Assembly: GCA_905331475.1 (NCBI GenBank)
Contig: CAJNYU010002985.1
Coordinates: 372,001-436,000 of the forward strand
DNA: 64,000 bases
Direction: 5' to 3'
DNA from: Rotaria socialis
Taxonomy: Eukaryota > Rotifera > Eurotatoria > Philodinida > Philodinidae
In this document: positions 12,375 to 22,895 of the stretch, in pieces
Numbering within the stretch: position 1 is the first letter of the stretch
How the letters are laid out: every line of letters starts with the position of its first letter
Translations under genes and position numbers: made by a program
Notes under the pieces: generated by a model
Database searches by the model: none
Told to the model about the DNA's origin: nothing
What the model saw: the letters and a program-made list of their open reading frames with translations, nothing else

Positions 12375-14237
12375 ATGCTGACAAGTGAAAAACCAGCTAG
12401 TATACCATTTAATAAAGTACAAGGTATAGCATCCAGTAATGTTCATGCCTACTCAAATGGCGACGATGATTTCTTTTCTGTTGAACGTCATTATTTACAT
12501 GGAATATTTATGGGTTTTAAATGGCAATGTGTTGAATTCGCACGTCGATGGCTATTAATGCGTAAAAGTTGCATATTTCCACCTGTACCACATGCTGCTG
12601 ATATGTGGAAGGATTTAAAATACGTCGAACGTGTTACTGATGGTAAAAGATTTCCATTGAAATTATATCCAAACGGTTCTCCGCATATGCCAAAACATGA
12701 TTCCTTATTAATTTATGCACGTAATGCAGAATTACCGTTTGGGCATGTTGCTGTTATTTGTGATGTTGTACCCGGTTTTATTCGGATAGCTGAACAAAAT
12801 TATATATATCATAGTTGGTCAGATGATTTTTCACGTGAAATTTCTCTAGTCATTAACGATGATTGCTACTTTATTAAAGATGATGATGAACTATGTGGTT
12901 GGATTGAAATTGATGATAATGATGAATTAGAACCATTAGATGAAAATAAACTTCATTTAATATTAGATCAATATCGAGAAACTAAACCTCCAGGTACATT
13001 AAAACGTTGTTCAGTAACAGATAAAAGCTTTCATTCGATTAATAATTGGTTGAATGAAGAAGATCCAGCTGAAAAATATTTCATTAAACTATATGGTCCC
13101 GATTTAATACGTGCTGACACCGATACATTACCATATTATGAAGTCGATCAAAATCTAACGTTATCTATTGGAAGTACATCAAATGAATTACATCAAATGT
13201 TTATGGATGCAACAAATCATGTCGTAAAAAATGATGATGTATTAAAACAGTTTTGCATTCCAGAAGTTTTCTGGCCGAAAATTCGAGAATCATGGGCACA
13301 TGATAGAGATTTAACAATGACGGGGCGTTTTGATTTTGCATTCGATGGTCAACAATTGAAAACTTTCGAATACAATGCTGATAGTGCATCGGCATTATTT
13401 GAAATGGCCATTATACAAGAAAAATGGGCACAAGCTGTTAAACTTGATCATTCATTTATGTCCGGATTTCAATTACACCGTTTATTAATAAAAAGTTGGC
13501 AAAAAATGTGTTCACACTTAAATGTTAAATATGTTCATTTATTAATTGATAATGATCAAGACGAAATTTTAACCGCACTCTATATGCAATATGTTTTAAA
13601 AGAAGCAAATATTGAATCAAAGCTATGTATTTTATTTGATAATTTATATTGGAAAGATTCGAAAATTATTGACGATGAAGGAAATGACGTTAAATTAATA
13701 TGGAAAACATGGATGTGGGAAACTATTTTTAGTGATTATCTTAAAGCTGAAAAAGATGGAAATTTAAATAAAAAAATCAATGATGAACATCCACGTTTAT
13801 GTGAAGTTTTATTAAATGATGATATTAAAGTTATTGAACCATTATGGAAAGTAATACCAAGCAATAAGGCAATATTACCTGTACTGTGGTCAATGTTTCC
13901 TGATCATCCTCATCTCTTAACTAGCGAATGGACAGTAACCGACGAATTAAAAGGAGCTGGGTATGTTAAAAAACCAATTGTAGGTCGTTGTGGACATAAT
14001 GTTACTTTATATGATGTCCATGGAGATTCTGTTCTGGATGAAACACAAGGCCAATTCGTTGATAGAGATCTAATTTATCAGAAACTGTTTCAGTTACCGA
14101 AATATGATGGTTATTATGCTATAATTGGTAGTTGGATTATACATGGATTATTCGCCGGATTTGGTATACGAGAAGATAAAAGACTAATAACTGATGCAGA
14201 AAGTCCTGTTACAGCTTGCTGTATAGCATGGAAATAG
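12375..14237 (+). CDS. Bifunctional glutathionylspermidine synthetase/amidase (trypanothione synthetase-like), probable foreign gene
   Basis: A single uninterrupted frame of 620 aa, against 619 for the E. coli enzyme. The start at 12375 gives MLTSEKPASIPFNKVQGIAS, which aligns with the family N-terminus; the open frame runs 57 codons further upstream without support. The N-terminal CHAP amidase has Cys52 in KWQCVEFARRWL and His124 in GHVAVI, matching Cys59 and His131 of the E. coli protein. The C-terminal ATP-grasp synthetase shows TGRFDF, EYNADSAS, WKTWMWET, EPLWKVIPSNKAILPVLW and RCGHN. The enzyme joins glutathione to spermidine using ATP and can hydrolyse the product; trypanosomatid relatives go on to trypanothione. 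The family is absent from most animals, and the lack of introns fits horizontal origin. All visible catalytic motifs are kept, so it looks functional. The ending SPVTACCIAWK differs from the E. coli C-terminus. Confidence 0.93.
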   Translation: MLTSEKPASIPFNKVQGIASSNVHAYSNGDDDFFSVERHYLHGIFMGFKWQCVEFARRWLLMRKSCIFPPVPHAADMWKDLKYVERVTDGKRFPLKLYPNGSPHMPKHDSLLIYARNAELPFGHVAVICDVVPGFIRIAEQNYIYHSWSDDFSREISLVINDDCYFIKDDDELCGWIEIDDNDELEPLDENKLHLILDQYRETKPPGTLKRCSVTDKSFHSINNWLNEEDPAEKYFIKLYGPDLIRADTDTLPYYEVDQNLTLSIGSTSNELHQMFMDATNHVVKNDDVLKQFCIPEVFWPKIRESWAHDRDLTMTGRFDFAFDGQQLKTFEYNADSASALFEMAIIQEKWAQAVKLDHSFMSGFQLHRLLIKSWQKMCSHLNVKYVHLLIDNDQDEILTALYMQYVLKEANIESKLCILFDNLYWKDSKIIDDEGNDVKLIWKTWMWETIFSDYLKAEKDGNLNKKINDEHPRLCEVLLNDDIKVIEPLWKVIPSNKAILPVLWSMFPDHPHLLTSEWTVTDELKGAGYVKKPIVGRCGHNVTLYDVHGDSVLDETQGQFVDRDLIYQKLFQLPKYDGYYAIIGSWIIHGLFAGFGIREDKRLITDAESPVTACCIAWK

Positions 14238-14401
14238 AATAAAATAGATTATCAATTAGCGCTCTTGTTTTTAAATTGTTCAACCAAAATGTTAAAAGAA
14301 TGTTCCATTTTTCTTTCTTCTTTCTATTCGGTTTTGTTTGTCATTTGTGTTCATGTCAAATATATTTTAAAAAATTCCAGTAAAAATCAAAAAAAAAATA
14401 A

Positions 14402-15254
14402 CTAGATGCTTGAATTATCAAGTGAAGATGTTCGAGATGCGGCTGAATCATTGGAACTAGTGTTATTAGTTGCGAACGAATCGGCTTCCATAGGTGATAG
14501 TTCAATAATTTGAACTGATATACCATCGACAGTTACAATCGTTGTACTATCGATGGATGATGACATGGAAGAAAATCTAGCAGCCTTTCTAAAAGAACAA
14601 AATAGACATACATATGTAAAAATCTTTGTTCATAGATTTTTTTTAATAATTAAAATCGAAAGGAAACTGACTTTTTTTGTTGTCGAGAATCTCGTGTGTT
14701 TTTCTGATTATGAACATTGGACCTTTGGTTTTTATTCATATCTTTGTGTTTATCCGTTGTGGATTTTTTCCTTCTTGATAAATTTGAATGATCGTTTGTT
14801 TTTAGAGATGCTGAAGAATTATTTTCATTATGACTTGCTCGTCGCAGACGATTATAATGATTAGTTTTACGTAGATTGTTTTCCGATTCATCATTATCAT
14901 CATCATCATCGTCTGTAAATGCCACATCAGAAAAATAATCTTCATTTGTTTTACGTTTCGATTTGGCCAATTGTTCTGATAGGAAGTTTAGTACTAATTT
15001 AGGTTTTCTAAAATAAAGTGAAAATAATTTAAAATAAAGAACCAAAAAAAAGAAGAATGTGATCTACCGAGTGGCTGTTCCTTTATGAGTACCACACATT
15101 TCACATCGAAATATTATGCAAGGATTTTTATATGTACATAATGAACAATCCCATGTACCACTAGAATCAATGATTATACGTTGTTGCTTGGTTCTAATTA
15201 AAGTAAAATAATTATAATTTCTTTTCATTTATCAACATACGCTTTTTCCGTCAT
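14402..15254 (-). CDS. RYBP: RYBP/YAF2 homologue (Polycomb repressive complex 1 subunit)
   Basis: Four exons, 15241-15254, 15068-15193, 14672-15007 and 14402-14588, give 220 aa starting MTEKA. A RanBP2-type zinc finger, GTWDCSLCTYKNPCIIFRCE, continues into MCGTHKGTATRKPK; human RYBP has WDCSVCTFRN and CDVRKGTSTRKPR. A basic, Asp/Asn/Ser-rich linker follows. The C-terminus has STTIVTVDGISVQIIEL, corresponding to the RYBP/YAF2 segment AITVGNVTVIITDF that binds RING1B and CBX, then a Ser-rich tail as in vertebrates. The protein is expected in nuclear variant PRC1 complexes that monoubiquitinate histone H2A. It converges on the glutathionylspermidine synthetase gene with 165 bases between the stops. 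Confidence 0.85.
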
Positions 15255-17023
15255 TGGCACTCGTATAAATTTAAATTAATCTGAAAAACAAAGTAAATTG
15301 CGTTTTAGTTCAAACAATTTTTTCGAATCTTCTATGAACTTGAATAAACTTAGTCAATAATACCCATGATATTTATTGTTATGACAACACATCACCAGAA
15401 CGTTCTTTCTTGATACAATAATTATGAAATAAAAACAATTTCAAACGTCAAGACTTTTCAACGGTAGTATATTCTTTGGCTTGTAGTTATTTTTAGCTCT
15501 TAAGAAAAGTCTACTAACTTAATAGATGACACGTGATGAAGTATGTATATGTCGACGAACACTGTTGACAGCGTCTGATTAAAAGTCTCAAAATAGGTTT
15601 CCCTCATGTAGAATTGCATTTACGTGACAAAGTCCAAGTTCTTTTGAAAATAGACATAATACTACAAAAAATGAAAACTACATTTACACAATACAAGCAT
15701 GTTTAGTTTAGTTCTACATAAAAAGAAACGCATCCGATATAGTTATTCCGCCATCTCATTTACAGATTTCAATAATAATGAGTTTCTATTGATGGATTAA
15801 GCCATTCATTCATATTTGACGTTTTAAATTCCATCACTACACACTTTTCTGGTAAAATCTCAGTTCAATACTTAATCACGAGCCATTTATTTATTAGACA
15901 TTATCTATTTCGATATTAAGCGAGTAGCTATATGAGATTTTTACGAAGTATTCACCTACGATGATGCCACTAATATTCAAGATGTTTATAAGCAAAAAAT
16001 GACTCGGAAACACTGAATCTGACCTTAATAATTTTATTCGAAGGGCATATTACTTGTACAGTGAAAAACACAGGTTTCTTTCATATTATTCATATTCACG
16101 TTGGCATTGACAATCAAATCGAATAGCAAGGTGACTAGATGGCGGCATAAATCGTTTATTTAAGGTAAAGACTCTATCGAAATTTTGGTTATCGTCAAGA
16201 ACTGTGATTGTACTTATAAGAAAAGTAGATATGACTGACTTCATAGAATAAAGGCGTCTATTCTACGCGATTTTGATCTCGATGAGCATCTCTAATCCAT
16301 GTGAAGTCGAAACCGAAACAGCTGAAACAACATGAACGAATTCATTGAAAAGACCGTTCCCATGTCGTGGCGGTACGGCCAGAAACGATCGGAAATCACT
16401 GGAAGGTGGAAGCAGTATTCCGGTCGTAAATTTCGGGATTTTTCTCGGTGAATTCCGGTCAACTTCCAGTGCTGTCCTTCGGAATACGGTGATTTTTCCG
16501 CATCTTTCCGGCCGGTTCCTACAGTATCCGGTGACCGGAACGATCGACCTAGATTTTTACGATTGGTTTTATAGGCTATTTCAAATAAGGGTGTGTGGGC
16601 GTCTCTTCTCTATATACTCACACCCACCTAACTAGCCTTGTTTTGACGTTGGAAAGAATCAAAAAAGAAACAGCCAAATAGCTTTTTCTTTGCACTAATA
16701 GCATTACGGTTGTGCAAATGTTTTTTTTTCACCTCCCTGTAAGTAATTTTATTGCGACGTTATTGTTGGAAGAGTCATGGCACCTATATGTATGGAGAGA
16801 CTCATATGCAGAATGTGAGAGAATCGAAAATTGTTTTCAGCACCATTGCCGATGGATATACATGTTTTGCTCATGTCCATAGTATTGTAAGAAGGATTTA
16901 GGAAAGTAGTCTTGCTACTGTTAGACGTTTCGTAAAATGAACTATCCTTAACAAGACTAGTATAATATCTTTCGTCACCTTTTTATTGTAGAAAAAAAAA
17001 TAAGAAGTCAGAGGTGAATCAGG
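15255..17023. other. Intergenic region with a GC-rich CCGG-rich block
   Basis: No gene is supported. Most is AT-rich, but 16345-16555 is clearly richer in G+C and dense in TTCCGG/CCGGAA words, with partial inverted repetition (for example CGGAAATCACTGG near 16390 against CGGTGATTTTTCCG near 16487). The open frame across this block (96 codons) has no recognisable protein features. At 16588-16629 a G-rich then C-rich pair (GGGTGTGTGGGC and CACACCCACC) flanks a short spacer. Confidence 0.4.
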
Positions 17024-18557
17024 ATGTCAACAGCTTTGACACGATTTTATGATTCAAAGAAGAAGCGCACAATCTGGATGCCTACAAAACTTATCGGTGA
17101 TTTGAAGCCAAGAATCGTTCGTATGAATATTGAAAAAACTTTTACAACATTAAAAATGGCTCCACAATGGTTCAAACATGAAGACTATACTAATGCATTA
17201 GAGAATATTGTCTATCCACCAGATATTCAAGATCATCGTCCATTCGATACTATCGCGCGTTATAGAACAGCAATAAAACAAAATAACATTGACTTTCATC
17301 AAGCCTCGCTTCGTGCCGCCGAAGACGATACTGAAACTCTGGTTATTGCACTCGATAGATTTGCACAGACCTATGGTGGCGAGTTGAGTTTCACTAATCA
17401 GGAACTGTTGTTTAACAACACTGCCGAATCCACTGCTTGCGGCGTTGCCAATCTAAGTAGTGTTCACTTACTGGCAGCAGACTATATATCGACTGCAAAT
17501 TTTGCGTTTCAAGTTTATTTGAATTATGACACGGATCTAGCACGGTCGAGTGATACAATGCAAACTTTTGTGTTGGACTTCTCAACCGCCATAGCTCAAG
17601 ATCTTTCATGCCAAAGGGATTACGTGCGAATATTTTCGATCGAGAAAGTAGCCGAACGAAAAGGAGAAACGATTGTCAAATTCGGTATAACAACTCCTGA
17701 GCGAGTGACAACAGAACTACTCGCGAAAGATCTTCAGGTATTTGTTTTTCATCAGTTGATAATTTGTCATATACTATATTGTTTCATAATATTCTGCATT
17801 GTTTTGAACGAATAAATTCGTTCAAGTTTATTTGCTGATCATACTTATATACTAATTCGATTTCTTTATTCAGACGCGTGCTCGAAAAGGTTTCAGGGAT
17901 AACCATGTTCTTTCCAGCGTCAAACAAGACGATTACGAATGCCGATGGATGCCTCTGATTTCATTTTTACAATTGCGACCTGCAGATTTGGATACAACGT
18001 TTAATACCGACTACAGGAAGCCCAATTTCCCCGGTGAAGATCGTCGAGGCGGCTATCCGTACTATCTGCCACTTGGTTGGTATCGTCACGCGTTGAAAGT
18101 CGCGGATAAATACCCAAATGATACCCGCTGGCTCGGGTGCGAAAACATCGAAGGTGAATGGCCCGTCGCTTTTCACGGTACGAAAGATCACGCAGCATTA
18201 GGCATTGTAGAAAAAGGTCTTCAGCCGATGTATACAACGACGGATCGGATGTTGCCTGAAGCTATACAACAGAAGGGGCCAGCAATGGATAAGCGAGGTA
18301 TTTACGTAGCAACACATTGTGATGGTGGAGCTGCATCATATGCAACACCATTTTCTGTGGAATCATCAAGACAGAAGAAGGAGACTTTCCGTCTGGTATT
18401 TCAATGCCGTGTTAGACCGGACTCGTTTACAATTCATAGTTTACCGGTTGATCAAGGACAAGCCTGGCGTGCTGTGGATGCTGATGATATTCGACCTTAC
18501 GGAATACTTATTAAAACTGAGAAAACACAAACTAGCCAAAATGAGCACTTCAATTAG
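17024..18557 (+). CDS. Protein with a possible ADP-ribosyltransferase-like C-terminus (unnamed family)
   Basis: Two exons, 17024-17737 and 17874-18557, join in phase to give 465 aa. The N-terminal 240 residues are unfamiliar, with a region ending in VKFGITTPERVTTELLAKDL. The C-terminal 190 residues contain GGYPYYLPLGWYRHALKV, WPVAFHGTKDHAALGIVEKG, MDKRGIYVATHCDGG, FRLVFQCRVRP and DIRPYGILIK. The pattern of HGT, then GIV..GL, then GIYVA, then VFQCRV recalls the core strands of PARP/ART-fold enzymes, whose first catalytic residue is His and second Tyr. I did not find a convincing catalytic Glu, so enzymatic activity is not claimed. From memory, similar C-termini occur in proteins of rotifers and some protists. 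No signal peptide or membrane segment is seen, so it is likely cytosolic. Confidence 0.6.
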
Positions 18558-19538
18558 AGATAAACACAGTGTCTGACATACATCATATTCATATAATTTC
18601 TATTAGGTCGTAAAGACAGTTGTATGCTTAATTGAGAATACATGCGTTAGTTGATGTAGATCTAGGTCTAGGTGTCAATGGAAGATTGTAAAATGGGGCA
18701 CATTTGACTTTTCTTTTGTGAGTGTCGAAGTTTATGGTTGCCAGTTTGGACTGAGGCGTCAGATCATGAAATGTAGACGCCTGTAAATGGATATGAATAC
18801 ATGGCTGCCGATGCGAGCATTTGAGAAAGGCACATATGTGAGTTAGAGGTCTCAACTTACCACTGCTGATCATTAATAATAACTCACAAAGTTATTACTT
18901 ATTATTAGTTATTAATAGTAATGTTTCAAAATTATGGAAGCAATAAAAAAATAAAGGATATCATTGAGAGAGTATCGGTGTTAGTGTTCTCTTCTGTCTC
19001 ACTTTCAGAAAAATCAACATCCGATATTACTTTAAAGAGTATACAAAATTCTCTGAATGAAGCAAGCTGCTCGTTCTTGTTTTTGAGTATCGGGGGAAAA
19101 GGTCTGAACGCTTGAATAAAATTTTAATTCTAGTTTAATTGTGGATCTTGGAAATAAAAGGGTGTGGTTGGCCGTTAAGATAGCAGTAACACTCATATCC
19201 ACACCCACACCCAACAACAAATACCATATATTGATGTCTCTTTCACGCTCACGCTGCGTTACGAAAAAGATATGCATGTAATGAGTGAAACCTCAGTTTT
19301 TCACCATATTAATTATGTTTCTTCATATTGATTGATTGCTTTTAATGCAGCAGCACAATATTTACGGTCCATCGATCTTTATTTTGCATGAAAAGAAAGA
19401 AATATATATTCCTGAAGTTCTTTTCATTGTACTCGTAAACATATACATGCAGTAAGAAACTGCCTACGTCATCGCATCGAATACCATTTTTCAGTTTAGC
19501 TACTATTTAAATTCATTACTCAATAGCATCGGTAAGCG
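18558..19538. other. Intergenic region
   Basis: No gene is supported. At 19160-19214 a G-rich stretch (AGGGTGTGGTTGG) is followed by CCACACCCACACCC, resembling the pair at 16588-16629 on the other side of the preceding gene. The unit CCCACA/TGTGGG is the bdelloid telomeric hexamer as I recall it, but only about two units are present. Confidence 0.4.
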
Positions 19539-19751
19539 ATGGTTCTAACAAAAAAACTGGCTTTTGTATTACTGTTCGTCACTTTAATGGTAGCGCACAG
19601 TAAAGTATGGGCAGCACCGTATGATTTTGAAAATGATTCTGATGAAGCAATGCAAAGCCTTAGCCAACGTTTAGTGCTCCGAAAAGTTACCTCGAAACCT
19701 ATGACTTGTCCATTTGCAATGAAAATCAATGGAATGATACAGTCGCAATAA
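19539..19751 (+). CDS. Small secreted peptide precursor
   Basis: This single frame of 70 aa begins MVLTKKLAFVLLFVTLMVAH and continues SKVWA, a textbook signal peptide (basic n-region, hydrophobic core, small residues before cleavage, probably after VWA). The predicted mature part of about 45 residues is acidic at first (PYDFENDSDEA) and then basic (RLVLRKVTSK), with a single Cys near the end (MTCPFAMKINGMIQSQ). RK and KK-like sites could allow prohormone cleavage, but no repeated peptide or amidation signal is seen. I do not recognise the family. A regulatory peptide or antimicrobial is possible; neither is shown. A diverged tandem array starts shortly after the stop codon. Confidence 0.45.
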   Translation: MVLTKKLAFVLLFVTLMVAHSKVWAAPYDFENDSDEAMQSLSQRLVLRKVTSKPMTCPFAMKINGMIQSQ

Positions 19752-19860
19752 ATTGAATGATGCTGAGTAGAATAGATAAACAAAACGTTTATTTAGATCA
19801 TTCATAAAACACATGCAGTTTGTCATCGCATCTAACATTTTGATACGGATGACGAGAAGC

Positions 19861-22230
19861 GATTGAATATTTGAATATAACTATTGTTGATCATGTACAC
19901 TTGAATTGCAATATTGCGCCGGACTTTTAGTCTAAATGATTACCTTGAAATAAGCGAAAATATCTGAATGGAAGTTTTCTGTAGATCATCTTTTTTCTAT
20001 GAAACAATTCAGTACAATCACCGCGTTGAATTTTGACTGAATACGAGAGGAATAGATGAATATAATCTTGATGTGCAGCGTTCATCTATTGAACAGTGAC
20101 TAATTTTGTCATCAAAACTTTCCTTCTAATTTGTGCGGCGAAAATATTTGTATGAAGTATTCGTATGAATGATTCATCTGTAGAATTATTATCTTTTGCT
20201 TTCTATGTGATGAGCTTTGACGGTTTGTCTGTCACATAATTGAATAGACAGATGGTATGAATGATTCGTTCAGTTGGTCGTCAAACAACATATCTTTCAT
20301 TTGTAATATTACATTCGAACGAAGCGACGTATTTGAATACAAGGCTAGTATGATTCATTCATTTTTCATGCGTCTGACAACACAATATATTGGCCATATT
20401 GTTTTAACTAGAGGTAGTTAGTTACTCAAATGAAGCTATTTTTAAAATTTTACAAAAATTTTATTATCCCGAAACAATATACATTATAAATACTCGTGTG
20501 GAAAATGAAGAAAATATGTGTATAGCACTTTTGTAGGCAGCATGCATCGGCTGCGTGATATCAGATACATGATTGATTCTCAGATGTGGCATGAACTGAA
20601 TGAGTTATTTGAATCGAACTGTAATACCATTAATTCACATTCGATAGTGTTATCTCGTGTAGTTTTAGTTCTGAACCACTGATGACAAGTGAACGCAATG
20701 TTTGAATAATAGAAACCCGTATAAAACATTCCTTTATCCTGTAGTTCACGCAAGAATCACATATTAGTATTTTGTTCAACAGGTGGTAGATACTAGAACG
20801 CAGGCGTAGTTCGATTCAGTAAATCTACACTTCGAGATGCTCATTTCTTCGTTTCTACTTAGTTTTCAAATGAAATAACATTTTTGAACATTCGTTTCCT
20901 TAGAAAAAATCATGCTCTATGTCATACTATGTTCTATTGCAAGTTAGCAACTATTTTTGGTAAGAGTTAGATATTCACATGAACATTTTGTTGTTTATAC
21001 TATTCGAAAAACTAATGATATTCTTGGAGTTTTCATTCGGCACCTAAGTGATTCCTTGTCATTTATGTATCTGGAAAAAATTCTGCTACGATGTCACCCA
21101 AAACTATTCAATGCAATTTCACATAATTAATATGAAACCAATGACCTGCAAAGTAGTAAATATTAGAACGATAGCATGGTTTCAATTATGCCATTGCTAT
21201 GTGTTAATAGATTGTCTCGACTATTTGTAAGGCTAAATTTTCTCTCACAAAGAAATCCGAACAGACTCTTTCAACTCTGAATTGTTTCTTTTTTGTACTG
21301 CTTTCAATCATGTAAACAATTCATAACGTTAAATGAAAATCGACCCACAATATATGAATTATTCTCTTGTAAAGATGACTCATGTATAATGCAATTATCA
21401 TTTATATTAAGCACGGTCACATTGGATTGATTCGGATAACGATAGTTGAATAAATGCCTCGTAAAAACTGTGTATCAGTTTTATAAGTGTTAAACATCCC
21501 ATGAATCCCCAATCAATTATATGAAATAAGTCAAATATGTGAATAGAAGCTTCCTATGAATCGTTCACTTGTTTGATGATTGTTGAATATCTCATGAACT
21601 TTCAATTTCTAGTGGCCAGCGAATAGAATATCCGAAAAGAAGTTTCGTCAGAAATTGTCGTTTTTTGTCTCGTTGCTGAACCTTCCGTGGTCTCTCAATC
21701 TTTCACTTGAAGTAAACAAAATATCTGAATTGTAGATTTATCAGTCATATTCATTTGTTCTATGATCGACAAATATCCGATGAATCCATAAGTTCTGGTG
21801 TAAAACGATCAGAATAGATGTATAGAAGCTTTGGGGTAGAAGTTATTCCTTGTTTACATATTCATTAAACATTTTACGAAGATTTGATCTCTAATTTTAG
21901 CCAGGTAAAATAGTCGAATAGAAGCTTGGTAGTAACTATTCATCTATCTTCTGATCATAGAGAGACCTGATCAAGCTTCAAGCTTCGAACGATAGCTAAC
22001 AAAATATTTAAATAAAAGTTTTTTAACATCTGTTTGGTTGCTTCATGATCAGTAAATATCTAATGGATCCTCTATCTCTGAACTACGACGATATAACTAT
22101 TTGCATAGAAACTTAGTATGATCCACTTGTTGTTGTCATCATCAACTATCAACTTATGAACTTTCCATATCGAATGCAAAGTGAACCAAATAAGTGAACT
22201 GAATCATTTTAAGAACTATTCATTTGTTAC
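19861..22230. repeat. Highly diverged tandem array, period about 94 bp, roughly 25 units
   Basis: Units can be aligned by an anchor resembling AAAATATNTGAATAGAAGCTT, then ACTATTCATYTGTT, TGATCAT and AATATCTNATGAA, and ending TTTCTGAAC. Anchors lie near 19867, 19957, 20047, 20139, 20236, 20328, 20512, 20606, 20700, 21155, 21247, 21440, 21535, 21620, 21717, 21810, 21906, 21998, 22092 and 22187, mostly 88-97 bases apart or simple multiples. Individual units differ by perhaps 40 percent, so the array is old or held only at a few positions. Best-matching units lie between 21535 and 22187. No coding frame persists. It may begin as early as 19763, directly after the small secreted-peptide gene. Confidence 0.6.
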
Positions 22231-22765
22231 CTGAGCAAAATAGATTTTTAGAATTCTGAATGTTTCATTTTAAAGTATCATTCCTCGGAATGGATAGTTT
22301 GTTGATGTTACTCAATTTTTATGTAGTCTTGATTTGTATGCAAAGTTGAATATATTGTCCCATAAATAGTGCAACATATATGAACACACTGGTGAATAAA
22401 CCAAGTCGGTTGATTTCGACAAGTAGTCTTTTACCAACTCATTGTCACGGAACTGCAGAGTTGCGACTTTCAACTTATTTTCATTTTACAATTCTTATAC
22501 TTATAGTTATTTTACCGCTTTGCTTCTCTTCATTTGAATAAATACATTGACTATTTGCAAATCATGATAATCATCGCTTAAACGATAAAGTAAAATATAT
22601 TCCTAGCAGATATTTAATAGAGGTCACTAGTTATCAAATTTGGATGATTGTAAAAATATCAGGATTGAAAACGATTATTTGACTGCCAAATTATTTTTTC
22701 AAACAGCGATCATTCATTTCTATTATTTAAGACTATGTTGAAATGATAATTAGAAACCTCTTGGT

Positions 22766-22780
22766 CATTGCTAAGCAATG
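22766..22780 (+). promoter_or_regulatory. X-box-like RFX palindrome upstream of CFAP52
   Basis: CATTGCTAAGCAATG is a perfect inverted repeat around a single A. Its half-sites ATTGCT/AGCAAT match RFX half-sites with a one-base spacer. It lies about 116 bases upstream of the CFAP52 start codon at 22896. A second small inverted pair, GTTG-T-CAAC, occurs near 22795. Confidence 0.5.
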
Positions 22781-22895
22781 GTGCATAAAAAATGGTTGTC
22801 AACACATTCCGACGAAGTTACATGTAAAAAGAAACAGTGTATTGGTGTTTTTTCACTCTCTTCTCTCGTCATCATAAACTAAACGATCGTTTACA

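Noticed and set aside
16345-16635. 96-codon open frame across the CCGG-rich block as a gene
   Set aside because: No domain, signal or codon pattern; openness is explained by the locally higher G+C, which lowers stop frequency.
17412-17609. Antisense frame within the ART-like gene
   Set aside because: Shadow of the coding strand with no independent support.
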